From positions 9,938-38,695 of the forward strand of contig CAJTSB010000024.1 in NCBI GenBank assembly GCA_910578825.1: a DNA stretch of 28,758 bases, read 5' to 3'. Positions within the stretch are counted from its first letter, which is position 1. Every line of letters begins with the position of its first letter. Made by a program: the position numbers and the translations under genes. The notes below the pieces were generated by a model that worked only from the letters and a program-made list of their open reading frames with translations, made no database searches and had not been told where the DNA came from. This document shows positions 1 through 8,497 of the stretch, in pieces. The DNA is from an uncultured Lachnospiraceae bacterium (GTDB taxonomy: Bacteria; Bacillota; Clostridia; Lachnospirales; Lachnospiraceae).

Positions 1-95
1 ATTCGGTTAGCCGTTTGTTTTCTCATTTCTCATTGACATTTCGTACAAATTTTCCATAAAAAATAAAAAATTTACCACATATTTAGTAAAAATGC

Positions 96-124
96 TTGAA
101 AAACAATATTATAAATGATAAAAT
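96..124 (+). promoter_or_regulatory. Promoter of the large surface-protein gene
   Basis: TTGAAA at 96-101 and TAAAAT at 119-124 are separated by 17 bases, and TGA immediately before the -10 gives an extended -10. The flanks are A/T tract rich, UP-element-like. Transcription should start near 131, leaving a leader of about 165 nt before the ATG at 298. A weaker TTGACA sits at 33-38 with no convincing -10 partner. The remaining bases 1-95 hold no gene that I can see. Confidence 0.6.
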
Positions 125-130
125 TTGAAA

Positions 131-297
131 ATGATAACTTATCATGAAAGGAGGAAGGGAGATACGTTGGGATACCCAACAGATAAGATGTGCAGGAATT
201 GATGTCGCCAGATATCAGATTCGCCGCAGTGCACATAGGTTATCGGAAAGCGAAACATATGGTATGATGCAGTTTTACTGCAGAAAGGAAAAGGATT
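131..297 (+). promoter_or_regulatory. Structured 5' leader with palindrome at the start site
   Basis: A perfect inverted repeat, ATGATAA-C-TTATCAT (131-145), lies at the predicted transcription start. A long stem follows: GATAA (182-186) pairs with TTATC (240-244), and ATGTGCA (188-194) with TGCACAT (230-236). There are small hairpins at 167-181 (GTTGGG/CCCAAC) and 268-282 (TGCAGT/ACTGCA); the latter ends just before the ribosome binding site at 284-294. TTATC at 139-143 could instead pair with GATAA at 182-186, so two structures compete. I could not match it to a known riboswitch class. Confidence 0.4.
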
Positions 298-3200
298 ATG
301 GAAAGAGGAAGAGGTTTATGGAAAAAAGCTCTTTCGCTCGTACTCAGCCTGGCAATGGTGTTGACGCTGCTGCCGGCTCAGTTTGCGTACGCAGCGGAAG
401 GGGAAGATTCCGGTGGTGCAGAAGATGAATTGCCGGAAACTTTGATGTATTTTAGTTTTGATGATGATATCACAGACGGCGGTAAAGTAAAAGCCGAGAT
501 TGTGACCACGGATAATGCGCATCCGGCAGAATGCTCGAAGGACGTGAAGAAAGTAGGCGGCGGGGCACTGCGTTTAAACAGTGTGACGGATAATACGACG
601 ATAAGTAAAACAGATAATCAAAAAGGCGCGTATTTGAAGGTTCCGAAGGGCGCGTTGGCAAATCCGGATGGAACTGGTAAGACAGACTTGACAATTTCTT
701 ATTGGAGCAAAACGCCTGTCATGAAAAACGGGGATGGTGTTTGGGGTCAGGGCTGGGTTTACTTTGCGTCGGAGAAGGATGCTCCTGGTGGAAATGAAAA
801 ATATATCGGCGTGTTTGATTATACGAATGCGCTTACCGTAGAGTGTTTTAACGGCGGAAGATCAGATACAGGCAAAGGTGCAAACATTGTATCAACAGAT
901 GCAAAGTGGGGAGATAAAAAATTTACGCCGACCACAGAATGGAAACACGTTATGGTTGTCATGAAAGGCGATGCGTTGAAATTGTATATCAATGGTGAGA
1001 AACGCGCCGAAGAAAAAATCAGCGCAGGAATTCCCAATCTTGCAGAAAGTACGTTCTACATAGGTCGCGCAACATACAATGAATCTTACAACGGCTACAT
1101 TGATGAATTTACCGTTTACGATGGCGCCTTAACCGATGCGCAGGCAGAGACTATCGGCAAGCGGGCAGTTGTAGAAGAAGCCATTGGAAATGGACTCATT
1201 GAGGGACCGGCAGGCACAGACTACAATCTGGGCGTAAACGATACCATTAATATTACGCCGATTAGTACAATTCCGGCATCGGTAAAGAGACAGCTCAGAT
1301 ACAAATCCAGCGACGAGGCAGTTGCAACGGTAGATGATGAGGGAGTTGTGACAGCAACAGGTGCAGGTACGGCAGTGATTACGCCTGTCCTTAAATATGA
1401 CGGACAGAATTACGAGGGCAAAAAACTCAACATAACGGTTAAGACTCCAGAGCAGATGCTTACTCCGATTAAGACTTATACATTTGAGGAAAATGGCGAG
1501 GGCAGCCTTCAGGGAGCAACTCCAATCTCGACGGGATTGGTAGATTATAAGGGTACGGTAGAGTATGCGCCCGGCAAGGACGGCGTTGGCAAGGCGGTAC
1601 ATACCAGAGCTACCACCTATAAAAAAGTAACACAGACGGTAGACGGAAAGGAACAAGAGGTAACCGTGGTAGATCAGGCAGGTTATGGACTCGAATTGAA
1701 AGAGAAAAACCTTGGTTCTGCCTATACCGTTTCTACCTGGATTAAGCCGGATAATGAAAAAGCATTCCATCCCAATGGAGCGCTGCTTGCATTGGGGCGA
1801 GGTAAAACCGGTGATGAGAACTGGATGACCGTTGCAGGTAATAATGCAGGCGAGAATTCCAAGGCCAGAGTGTGGGCAAATACGCCGAAAAACGCTTACG
1901 TTGATAATGTTAAGACCCAAACGGAGTTTACAGCCGAGGAAAAGCAGTGGGCAATGCTTACGATTACTCAGCTCCAGGATACGGTTTGCTTTTATTTGAA
2001 TGGTGAACTGGTGAATTCATTTGTATTTGCAAATAAAAATGATGAGATAATGAATGGTGCAGAACAGGGTATTAATCTCGGCGTTAATTTCTGGAATCTT
2101 GAATTTAACGGTCTGTATGATGATGTGAATATTTACAATACGGCGCTGCACGCAGATCAGGTTCGCGCCCTGTATGTAAAAGATGCAGATGCAAATGCGA
2201 TCGGTATGTTGGGAGAGAATGAGAGCTATGACTTCATCATGGAGGATCTCGTTCTTCCGAAGGAATTTAAGGGACATAAGCTTACCTGGACATCCAGTAA
2301 ACAGGATAAGATTGCAGTAAATGGAGAAGTTGGAGAGGTTAAGGGCTTAGACGGAAGTGAAGTGACACTGACGGCAAAGACGGATCAGGAAGTGTTTAAC
2401 AGCGGCGACAGTAAGTCATTTACCGTAAGACTTGCCAAACCGGTTACAATCAACTATGTGGACGAGAATAACAAGACTGTAAAAACAGAGACGCAATACT
2501 GTAAGGTAGGAACGAAATATACATATAAAGTAAAAGAGAACATATTCTCAACTTCAGAAGCAGCTTATGAGTGTGACGAAGAGGCGAATACCCAGGAAAA
2601 ACTCACGGTTGACGTTACCGCAGAAGGCACGCAGACAATTTCAGTATCATGTAAAAAGCTTCCGGTTGGAAGTGTAGATTTCAGCAAGGTTCCGAAAGAT
2701 ACGGTTTACATGATTCAGGGCAATGATCCATTCATTCCAAAGACAGTAAAAGGAACTGTCAGTGCGGACGACGGTCAGGAGCAGCCTCCTGTGGAAGGTG
2801 GAGAAGGTACGGAGACGGTTACGATTGACGTGCCGGTTCTGTGGGACGACTATTCCAAACTGGCGCCGGGCGAGCATACCATCAATGGTTCAGCAGCAGG
2901 TTTCAAGTGCCAGGTAAAACTTCACATTTTTGAGTGTGATGAGGCTGTAGCTGATATGGCAGCGAATACTAATAATGGAAAGACGAAATTTAAAAACGGC
3001 TATAAGGGCGTGATTGAGACAGAGTATGATATTCAGGTGACAGGAGCGCTGGGAGACCTTTCGGCAATCGAGTATTATGACAAAGGAATTACCGATGATG
3101 CTGGTGCAAACTGGTGGTGTGCTACATCCACACGTTTTACCGGAGGCAAGTTCCTTGTTAACGGCGGAAACGGAAAGGGAGGCAACGCTGAAGATAGTGG

Positions 3201-6200
3201 AAGTAAAAATTATCCTGAGAACAGCACAATCACCCATGATGGAACCAGCACATATCATGTGCGTACCAGACTGGACACTACGGATGTACTGGTAACCCCG
3301 GGAACAGAGGCAACGGACGATACGCCGGCAACAGAGGAAACAGTGGTTCGCAATGGTTCTTATCGTGTTTGGGTATACAGTCCGGATGGAAAAGTGACGG
3401 AAGTGACAAATCCAGAAGAAGCAATGACTTTCCGGGCAATTAAAACAGGTATCATTGACAAGGTTGGCGCATTAAAACAGGGATTCAAGGTTACCAACCA
3501 TAAAATCAGCTGGCAGTCCGGCTATGTGAAGAAATCCATAGAAATTTATCTGGGTGATGCACAGACTCCGGAGGAGAGCACATCAGAAAAACTTCTTCCG
3601 ACCAGCTTACTCGGTGAAGCGGCAGCGGATGCTTATAAGTATACGCCACACAGCAGTTATCAGAAAGACGGCGAGAAATACATCCTCAATAAGGAGAAGT
3701 CCGGCTGGTATCAGGGAACTGTCAGGATTGAGGATCCGTCAGCGGAAGATGTAGCAGTGGCGGATGCAGAAGTTACTTACAAGGCATATTATGAATCCGG
3801 AATTACCAATTTTGCAGGATTGGAAGAGGCTTTGAATGTAGCGAAGGAAGCTTATAGCGCCGCAGAAGCAGCGGGAATTTATACATCAGCATCCCTTCAG
3901 GCATGGAAAACAGTGATTGACGATGCAGAGGAAGTTCTGGCTACGCAGGGCAAGGAAAATGAGGCAACAGGCGATGTGGTAGACAAGGCGATTGAGGATC
4001 TTGAGAATCTCAAAGAGCAGGAGCTTGTGCTGAAAAACTTTGAAGAAATGAATAATTCCATGGCAGCTTATTATCCATTGACGGTAGATGGGAAAGATGC
4101 AACAGACAATGGGCGTGACGCCAGGGTAAATGGAGACATTACATTTGACAGAAGTACCGGAGCGTCCTTCCCGGGCAGCAGCAAGGGTCTTGAAAATTAC
4201 ATGGAACTCCCGAAGGATATGACGGTCACGAACAATATGACGTTCTCCTTCTGGGCATATGCACAAAACAGCGGTGGTGGAAATAATGTATTTAGTTTAG
4301 GATCCGGGCATACAATGTCTTCTTCCAACCATCTTACCATCCGCACGAACAAAGGAGCATCCCTTCAGGTGGACACCGGAAAGAAAGGCTGGAGCGAAGT
4401 GTCAGGCGTGAGCAACATTGATTTTGCACCGGCAGAGTGGCATCTTGTAACCTGTGTGGTTACCGAGACAGACCTTGTATTTTATGTGGATGGTGTGAAA
4501 CAGAAAGAAGGAACCATGGGTGTTTCTTTGGAAGAGGCATTTGCCGCACATCCTGAAGAAGAACACATTTACCTGGGTAACGGTATGTATGCATGGAATA
4601 AGGGAGGTGCAGATGATCCCGATTATAAGGGTAATGTGAAATACCTGCGTATCTACAATGCGAGCCTTGCAGCAGAACAGGTAAAAGAAATCTATGATTT
4701 CGAAGTGGATGCACAGCTTGACACGGCGGAGGCATACCTTGCAGATGAGCTCCTTGCAGAGCCTGGCACGGGAGAGAATGCAGGTAAGTACACGATGACG
4801 ATTACAGAAGAGACCATTCAGATTCCGGTAACCGGACCGCAGGGCGAGACCATCCGTTGGGCGGCAGAGGATGAAGAAGGAGCAGAAAGTAATGTTGTTG
4901 TCTTTGATGAAGAAAAAGGCACGGCGGCAGTTACCCTTCCGGCGACAGGATCCGTGAATGTTGTGCTCAAAGCGACTATTCGACTGAATAAGAAAAATAA
5001 AGTTGTAACAATTAATAGCACGTTAAAAACTCTTACCGAGGAATTAAAGGCGGCAAGAGCGGCGCTGAAGGAACTGCTGGAACAGGCAGTTGGATTGTCA
5101 GAAGGAGACTACACATCAGCCTCCTGGGCAAGCTTTGTAGCTATCATGGATGCAGCCAGGGCAGCATACAATGCAGCAGGCGACGATATGACAGCTCAGA
5201 AGACAGCTCTGGAAACTGCAATTAAGACAGACGGTACCGGAACGTTGGTACCCCGCGGTGACAAGACAGCATTATACGCATTGATTACGAAAGCAAAAAA
5301 TGCGATGGATAGAGCGGAAGCTGAAAAAGATGAGTATGAAGAAAGCGTATGGAATAAGCTGGCAACTGAGATTGAGGCGGCAGAGTCCATGTCTGATGAT
5401 GTAAGTCAGGCAGAAGTAGATGAGCAAAAGGATAAGCTGCAGGCAGTATTTGATGCGTTCAAACCTAAGGTTTACAGCAAGGAACAGGCAGAAGAACTTG
5501 CCGCTGACGCAGAAAAGCTTTTAGAGGGCAAGAATGAGTATGAGTATAATGCGAAGGTCTGGAAAGATATGCAGGATGCTCTGGCAGCAGTGAAAGCGTT
5601 GACTGCAACGTCCACACCGGAACAGATAACCAGGGCATACAAAAACCTGAAGAAAGCGATGGCTGCTTTCGAGCCAATCGTAATCGACAGGGAAACGCTC
5701 GCAATACTGGTTTCCGACGTCGAGAAAGATTTGCAGAAACTGAACAAGGATGATTATGTACCGGAGGCATGGACAGCAGTGGAGACTGCATTGGCAGAAG
5801 TGAAGAATCTCCCGGAAAATGCAGATGATGCAGCAGTGAAGGCAGCATACGGTAAGCTCTGGATGGCATACAAGAACCTCAAAGGCAGTCCATATGTTGC
5901 AGTGACAAGTATAACAATCAGTCCGGCAACCCTGACGCTTACCGTAAAGGGAACGGCAGCCTTAAAGGCAGCTGTGAATCCGGCCAATGCAACCAATGGC
6001 AAGGTGACATGGAGCACCAGCAACGGCAAGGTAGCAATGGTAGACCAGAACGGAAAAGTTACGGCAGTCGCAAGCGGAACAGCGGACATCAGGGCGACGG
6101 CAGGCGGCAAAACCGCAGTATGCAAAGTGACTGTAAAGAGCGCAGAGGTGAAGGTCACCGGCATTAAGCTTACCGCAGCCAACAAGAACATTATGGCAGG

Positions 6201-6702
6201 CAAGAAGACGACTGTGAAAGCAAACGTCTCACCCGCCAATGCAACGAATAAGGCGGTAACTTTCAAGACTTCGAATAAGAAGTATGCAACAGTCAATGCC
6301 GCAACCGGCGTGGTAACTACGAAGAAGGCTGGAGCAGGCAAGAAAGTTACCATTACGGCAACGGCTAATGATGGCAGCAAGAAAGTAAGCAATAAGCTGA
6401 CCATTAAGATTCTCAAATATGGTGTGAAGAAAGTTTCCTTCAAGAAGAAGACACTGACCGTAAAAGCAGGCAAGAAGGTAACCCTTAAGCCGACCGTCAC
6501 GCTGACAAATAAGAAGGCAAAGAAGTCGCAGGTAAATAAGACATTGTCCTATAAATCTTCAAATACGAAGTGGGCAACCGTTACCAGCAAAGGCAAGGTA
6601 ACCACGAAGAAAGCCGGAAAAGGCAAGACAGTCAAGATTACGGCGACATCAACAGACGGTACGAACAAGAAAGCAACCGTAAAGATTAAAATCACAAAAT
6701 AG
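298..6702 (+). CDS. Giant secreted LamG/FIVAR/Ig-like surface protein
   Basis: A 2134-residue exported protein. A signal peptide (about 1-32) has basic residues, a Leu/Val-rich core and an AYA/AEG cleavage site. Modules by rough residue: LamG-like 47-287; Ig-like (BIG2) 302-382; LamG-like 391-630; Ig-like 632-712; MucBP-like strand-rich segment 716-786; unassigned beta-rich region 790-1170; FIVAR-like helices 1174-1242; LamG-like 1255-1468; Ig-like 1475-1582; four FIVAR-like units 1582-1863; three BIG2-like units 1866-2134. The last two units are extremely lysine rich, while the rest is acidic. I see no LPxTG, transmembrane anchor, SLH domain or glycosidase active-site motif, so it is probably an adhesin or glycan-binding protein held non-covalently to the wall, though a divergent enzyme in 790-1170 is possible. 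AAAGGA at 284-289 supports the ATG at 298. Confidence 0.8.
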   Translation: MERGRGLWKKALSLVLSLAMVLTLLPAQFAYAAEGEDSGGAEDELPETLMYFSFDDDITDGGKVKAEIVTTDNAHPAECSKDVKKVGGGALRLNSVTDNTTISKTDNQKGAYLKVPKGALANPDGTGKTDLTISYWSKTPVMKNGDGVWGQGWVYFASEKDAPGGNEKYIGVFDYTNALTVECFNGGRSDTGKGANIVSTDAKWGDKKFTPTTEWKHVMVVMKGDALKLYINGEKRAEEKISAGIPNLAESTFYIGRATYNESYNGYIDEFTVYDGALTDAQAETIGKRAVVEEAIGNGLIEGPAGTDYNLGVNDTINITPISTIPASVKRQLRYKSSDEAVATVDDEGVVTATGAGTAVITPVLKYDGQNYEGKKLNITVKTPEQMLTPIKTYTFEENGEGSLQGATPISTGLVDYKGTVEYAPGKDGVGKAVHTRATTYKKVTQTVDGKEQEVTVVDQAGYGLELKEKNLGSAYTVSTWIKPDNEKAFHPNGALLALGRGKTGDENWMTVAGNNAGENSKARVWANTPKNAYVDNVKTQTEFTAEEKQWAMLTITQLQDTVCFYLNGELVNSFVFANKNDEIMNGAEQGINLGVNFWNLEFNGLYDDVNIYNTALHADQVRALYVKDADANAIGMLGENESYDFIMEDLVLPKEFKGHKLTWTSSKQDKIAVNGEVGEVKGLDGSEVTLTAKTDQEVFNSGDSKSFTVRLAKPVTINYVDENNKTVKTETQYCKVGTKYTYKVKENIFSTSEAAYECDEEANTQEKLTVDVTAEGTQTISVSCKKLPVGSVDFSKVPKDTVYMIQGNDPFIPKTVKGTVSADDGQEQPPVEGGEGTETVTIDVPVLWDDYSKLAPGEHTINGSAAGFKCQVKLHIFECDEAVADMAANTNNGKTKFKNGYKGVIETEYDIQVTGALGDLSAIEYYDKGITDDAGANWWCATSTRFTGGKFLVNGGNGKGGNAEDSGSKNYPENSTITHDGTSTYHVRTRLDTTDVLVTPGTEATDDTPATEETVVRNGSYRVWVYSPDGKVTEVTNPEEAMTFRAIKTGIIDKVGALKQGFKVTNHKISWQSGYVKKSIEIYLGDAQTPEESTSEKLLPTSLLGEAAADAYKYTPHSSYQKDGEKYILNKEKSGWYQGTVRIEDPSAEDVAVADAEVTYKAYYESGITNFAGLEEALNVAKEAYSAAEAAGIYTSASLQAWKTVIDDAEEVLATQGKENEATGDVVDKAIEDLENLKEQELVLKNFEEMNNSMAAYYPLTVDGKDATDNGRDARVNGDITFDRSTGASFPGSSKGLENYMELPKDMTVTNNMTFSFWAYAQNSGGGNNVFSLGSGHTMSSSNHLTIRTNKGASLQVDTGKKGWSEVSGVSNIDFAPAEWHLVTCVVTETDLVFYVDGVKQKEGTMGVSLEEAFAAHPEEEHIYLGNGMYAWNKGGADDPDYKGNVKYLRIYNASLAAEQVKEIYDFEVDAQLDTAEAYLADELLAEPGTGENAGKYTMTITEETIQIPVTGPQGETIRWAAEDEEGAESNVVVFDEEKGTAAVTLPATGSVNVVLKATIRLNKKNKVVTINSTLKTLTEELKAARAALKELLEQAVGLSEGDYTSASWASFVAIMDAARAAYNAAGDDMTAQKTALETAIKTDGTGTLVPRGDKTALYALITKAKNAMDRAEAEKDEYEESVWNKLATEIEAAESMSDDVSQAEVDEQKDKLQAVFDAFKPKVYSKEQAEELAADAEKLLEGKNEYEYNAKVWKDMQDALAAVKALTATSTPEQITRAYKNLKKAMAAFEPIVIDRETLAILVSDVEKDLQKLNKDDYVPEAWTAVETALAEVKNLPENADDAAVKAAYGKLWMAYKNLKGSPYVAVTSITISPATLTLTVKGTAALKAAVNPANATNGKVTWSTSNGKVAMVDQNGKVTAVASGTADIRATAGGKTAVCKVTVKSAEVKVTGIKLTAANKNIMAGKKTTVKANVSPANATNKAVTFKTSNKKYATVNAATGVVTTKKAGAGKKVTITATANDGSKKVSNKLTIKILKYGVKKVSFKKKTLTVKAGKKVTLKPTVTLTNKKAKKSQVNKTLSYKSSNTKWATVTSKGKVTTKKAGKGKTVKITATSTDGTNKKATVKIKITK

Positions 6703-6715
6703 TGATAGAGCAAAT

Positions 6716-6778
6716 GCAGGATGCAGTGGACAAAGGTTGTCCTGCGACAGGGAGCCGGGGAATACTTTCTCCGGCTCC
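6716..6778 (+). terminator. Tandem hairpins after surface-protein gene
   Basis: Two stem-loops follow the stop codon: GCAGGA/TCCTGC (6716-6721 with 6740-6745) and a strong 11-bp stem at 6751-6761 with 6768-6778, which has one G-U pair and a 6-nt loop. No U-tract follows directly, so it could be a weak terminator or an mRNA 3'-end stabiliser. Confidence 0.45.
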
Positions 6779-6823
6779 TGATATAGTCATGAAAACACGA
6801 ATTTTAATTTGGAGGATGGCAGC

Positions 6824-7309
6824 ATGACAGTAAGAGCATTTCACAAAGATGATTTGAAAGCGATGTTGGAAATCTGGAATGAAGTGGTAGAGGACGGCGT
6901 CGCGTTTCCGCAGGAGGAGTTGTTAGATGAGGAGACTGGAGCCTCATTTTTCGCATCACAGACATATTCTGCCGTTGCGGAAGATGAAAACAGCCATGTC
7001 ATATATGGGCTTTACATTCTTCATCCTAATAATGTTGGAAGATGCGGGCACATCTGCAATGCAAGTTATGCGGTTCGTTCTTCAGTCAGGGGACAGGGAA
7101 TCGGAGAGAAACTGGTTTTAGACAGTCTGTATCAGGCCAGGAGGCATAGGTTTCAGATATTGCAATTTAATGCTGTGGTTGAAAATAATATGAATGCCAG
7201 ACGCTTATATGAAAAATTTGGATTTGTTTCACTTGGGACAATCCCGGGCGGCTTTCGAATGAAGGATGGCCATTATGAAAATATTTGTCCCTATTATTAT
7301 GTATTATAA
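6824..7309 (+). CDS. GNAT-family N-acetyltransferase
   Basis: A 161-residue protein with the GNAT fold pattern: an N-terminal MTVRAFHKDDL strand-helix, the acetyl-CoA pyrophosphate loop RGQGIG (about residues 89-94) following a hydrophobic strand, and the conserved NARRLYEKFGF segment (124-134). The C-terminal RMKDGHYENICPYYYVL resembles phosphinothricin/amino-acid N-acyltransferase-like GNATs; the real acceptor cannot be told from sequence. The ATG at 6824 is chosen because GGAGG (6811-6815) lies 8 nt upstream; an in-frame TTG at 6809 lies before that Shine-Dalgarno and is unlikely. It sits alone between the surface-protein gene and rplS, and I see no strong promoter of its own, so it may use readthrough past the hairpins at 6716-6778. 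Confidence 0.85.
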   Translation: MTVRAFHKDDLKAMLEIWNEVVEDGVAFPQEELLDEETGASFFASQTYSAVAEDENSHVIYGLYILHPNNVGRCGHICNASYAVRSSVRGQGIGEKLVLDSLYQARRHRFQILQFNAVVENNMNARRLYEKFGFVSLGTIPGGFRMKDGHYENICPYYYVL

Positions 7310-7362
7310 ATCAGCAAGAGAAAGAAGAATTATCTCAGCGTAGAGAATGGAGTAAATTTTTC

Positions 7363-7391
7363 TTGCTATTTTGCGTAAGTTATGGTAAAAT
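7363..7391 (+). promoter_or_regulatory. rplS promoter
   Basis: TTGCTA (7363-7368), a 17-nt spacer and TAAAAT (7386-7391), with TGG before the -10 giving an extended -10. The predicted start near 7398 gives a leader of about 75 nt. This argues against the long in-frame upstream extension of rplS starting at 7382, which would lie in the promoter. Confidence 0.65.
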
Positions 7392-7394
7392 ACC

Positions 7395-7471
7395 GAGATG
7401 TGAGACAAGAAAGTGATGGTCCTCTGTTACCGTGTGTATTAAGAACATCTAATGAAATAGGAGGTCACAGA
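7395..7471 (+). promoter_or_regulatory. Possible L19 autoregulatory leader
   Basis: AGATGT (7396-7401) can pair with ACATCT (7445-7450), closing a domain that ends just before the Shine-Dalgarno AGGAGG (7459-7464). Firmicute rplS genes are known to carry a small ribosomal-protein leader in this position. The match here rests on position and a closing stem only; a covariance-model comparison would decide it. Confidence 0.35.
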
Positions 7472-7825
7472 ATGAACGCAACAGAAATTATTAAGAACAT
7501 TGAGCAGGAACAGTTAAAATCAGAAGTGGATTCCTTCAACGTAGGCGATACCGTGAAAGTATACGGTAAGATTAAAGAGGGAAACCGCGAGAGAATTCAG
7601 GTTTTCGAGGGAATTGTGCTGAAGAGACAGGGCGGAAGCAACAGAGAGACTTTCACCGTAAGAAAGTTTTCTAACGGCATTGGAGTTGAGAAGACATGGC
7701 CCCTGCATTCTCCGAACGTAGAGAAAATTGAAGTGGTTCGCCGTGGTAAGGTAAGACGTGCAAAACTGAATTACCTGAGAGGCCGCGTAGGAAAGAGAGC
7801 GAAGGTTAAAGAATTAGTAAAATAA
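7472..7825 (+). CDS. rplS: 50S ribosomal protein L19
   Basis: A 117-residue protein, the normal length for bL19. Family features are plain: FNVGDTVKVYGKIKEGNRER, IQVFEGIVLKRQG, FTVRKFSNGIGVEKTWPLHSP and the basic C-terminal RRGKVRRAKLNYLRGRVGKRA. L19 sits at the 30S/50S interface. The start is fixed by AGGAGG at 7459-7464, 7 nt from the ATG. It has its own promoter and is followed by a strong intrinsic terminator, so it is probably mostly monocistronic, with reduced readthrough into the signal peptidase/rbgA genes downstream. Confidence 0.98.
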   Translation: MNATEIIKNIEQEQLKSEVDSFNVGDTVKVYGKIKEGNRERIQVFEGIVLKRQGGSNRETFTVRKFSNGIGVEKTWPLHSPNVEKIEVVRRGKVRRAKLNYLRGRVGKRAKVKELVK

Positions 7826-7846
7826 TTCATGACAGAACGGAACAGG

Positions 7847-7882
7847 AAAAGGGACAACTACAATCGTATTTGTTCCTTTTTT
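7847..7882 (+). terminator. Intrinsic terminator after rplS
   Basis: AAAAGGGACAA (7847-7857) pairs with TTGTTCCTTTT (7870-7880) with one G-U pair; inner TAC/GTA pairs extend the stem, and a run of T (7877-7882) follows. It ends only about 20 nt before the next gene's start, so it can act as an attenuator for the downstream operon. Confidence 0.8.
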
Positions 7883-7902
7883 CTTATCAGGAGCAAGGGA
7901 CT

Positions 7903-8487
7903 ATGAGAAGAAGAACATCCGGTCTGAGTTTTTACCGGGAAAAAAGAAAAATAAATATTGGGCTGCTGAAAGAAATTGCAGTCTGGATATGTGAAATCCT
8001 GCTGACAATCGCGGCTGCAATTATTATGGTATATTTTTTTGGATTTCGTGTGTCGGTCATCGGACCGTCCATGTCTCCAACGCTTGAGAGCGGTGAGAAA
8101 GTGTTGGTAAACCGTTTTGTGTACAAGCTTTTTGACCCCAAACAGAATGATTTGGTGGTATTTCAACCTAATGGCAATGAGAAATCCCATTACTATGTCA
8201 AGCGCGTGATAGCGGTGTCGGGTGATACGGTACAGATTAAGGATGGCGCAATCTATGTCAATGGGGAACTGTTTACGGAGATGGTTGGGACCGAGAAAAT
8301 AGAGAATGCCATGTTGGCGAAGAATGAAATTCTTGTGGGAGAGGATGAATATTTTGTGATGGGCGATAACCACAATAACAGCGAGGACAGCCGTTATGCC
8401 AGCATTGGAAATGTGAAGAAAGAATACATTACAGGACAGGCCTGGCTGAGAGTGGCGCCGTGGGACAGGATGGGCTTGTTAAAGTAG
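7903..8487 (+). CDS. lepB: Signal peptidase I (first copy)
   Basis: A 194-residue type I signal peptidase (S26 family) that removes signal peptides on the outer membrane face. It has a basic cytoplasmic N-terminus, one transmembrane segment (about 25-48), then box B GPSMSPTL with nucleophile Ser56, box D YYVKRVIA with general base Lys100, and box E GDNHNNSEDSR. The start at 7903 has AGGAG at 7889-7893 (9-nt spacing); an in-frame TTG at 7870 lies inside the rplS terminator and is rejected. The stop codon overlaps the Shine-Dalgarno of rbgA, so the two are translationally linked. A second, divergent copy lies just after rbgA. Confidence 0.95.
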   Translation: MRRRTSGLSFYREKRKINIGLLKEIAVWICEILLTIAAAIIMVYFFGFRVSVIGPSMSPTLESGEKVLVNRFVYKLFDPKQNDLVVFQPNGNEKSHYYVKRVIAVSGDTVQIKDGAIYVNGELFTEMVGTEKIENAMLAKNEILVGEDEYFVMGDNHNNSEDSRYASIGNVKKEYITGQAWLRVAPWDRMGLLK

Positions 8488-8497
8488 GAGGTGGAAT

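Noticed and set aside
131..297. Cyclic-di-GMP riboswitch controlling the adhesin
   Set aside because: Attractive because a cyclic-di-GMP enzyme is in the window, but the conserved core sequences of the two known classes are not visible.
144..428. 94-residue open frame with AGGAGG nearby, upstream of the surface gene
   Set aside because: Its ATG lies before its own Shine-Dalgarno-like sequence, it overlaps the signal-peptide region of the real gene in another frame, and the translation is low-complexity Arg/Gly rich.
1129..1920. 263-residue open frame on the - strand
   Set aside because: Lies wholly antisense to the LamG/Ig coding region, has no ribosome binding site and shows no recognisable domain; it is a by-product of the codon pattern.
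5754..6500. 248-residue hydrophobic open frame on the - strand
   Set aside because: Its Leu/Phe/Val-rich translation is the antisense of Lys- and Thr-rich codons (AAG gives CTT, AAA gives TTT), not a membrane protein.
6580..6702. Sortase LPxTG anchor at the C-terminus of the surface protein
   Set aside because: No LPxTG-like motif, hydrophobic segment or terminal charge cluster after one; the protein ends in the Lys-rich Ig-like fold.
7382..7471. N-terminal extension of L19
   Set aside because: It would start inside the -10 region of the rplS promoter; L19 of normal length starts at 7472 with an ideal ribosome binding site.
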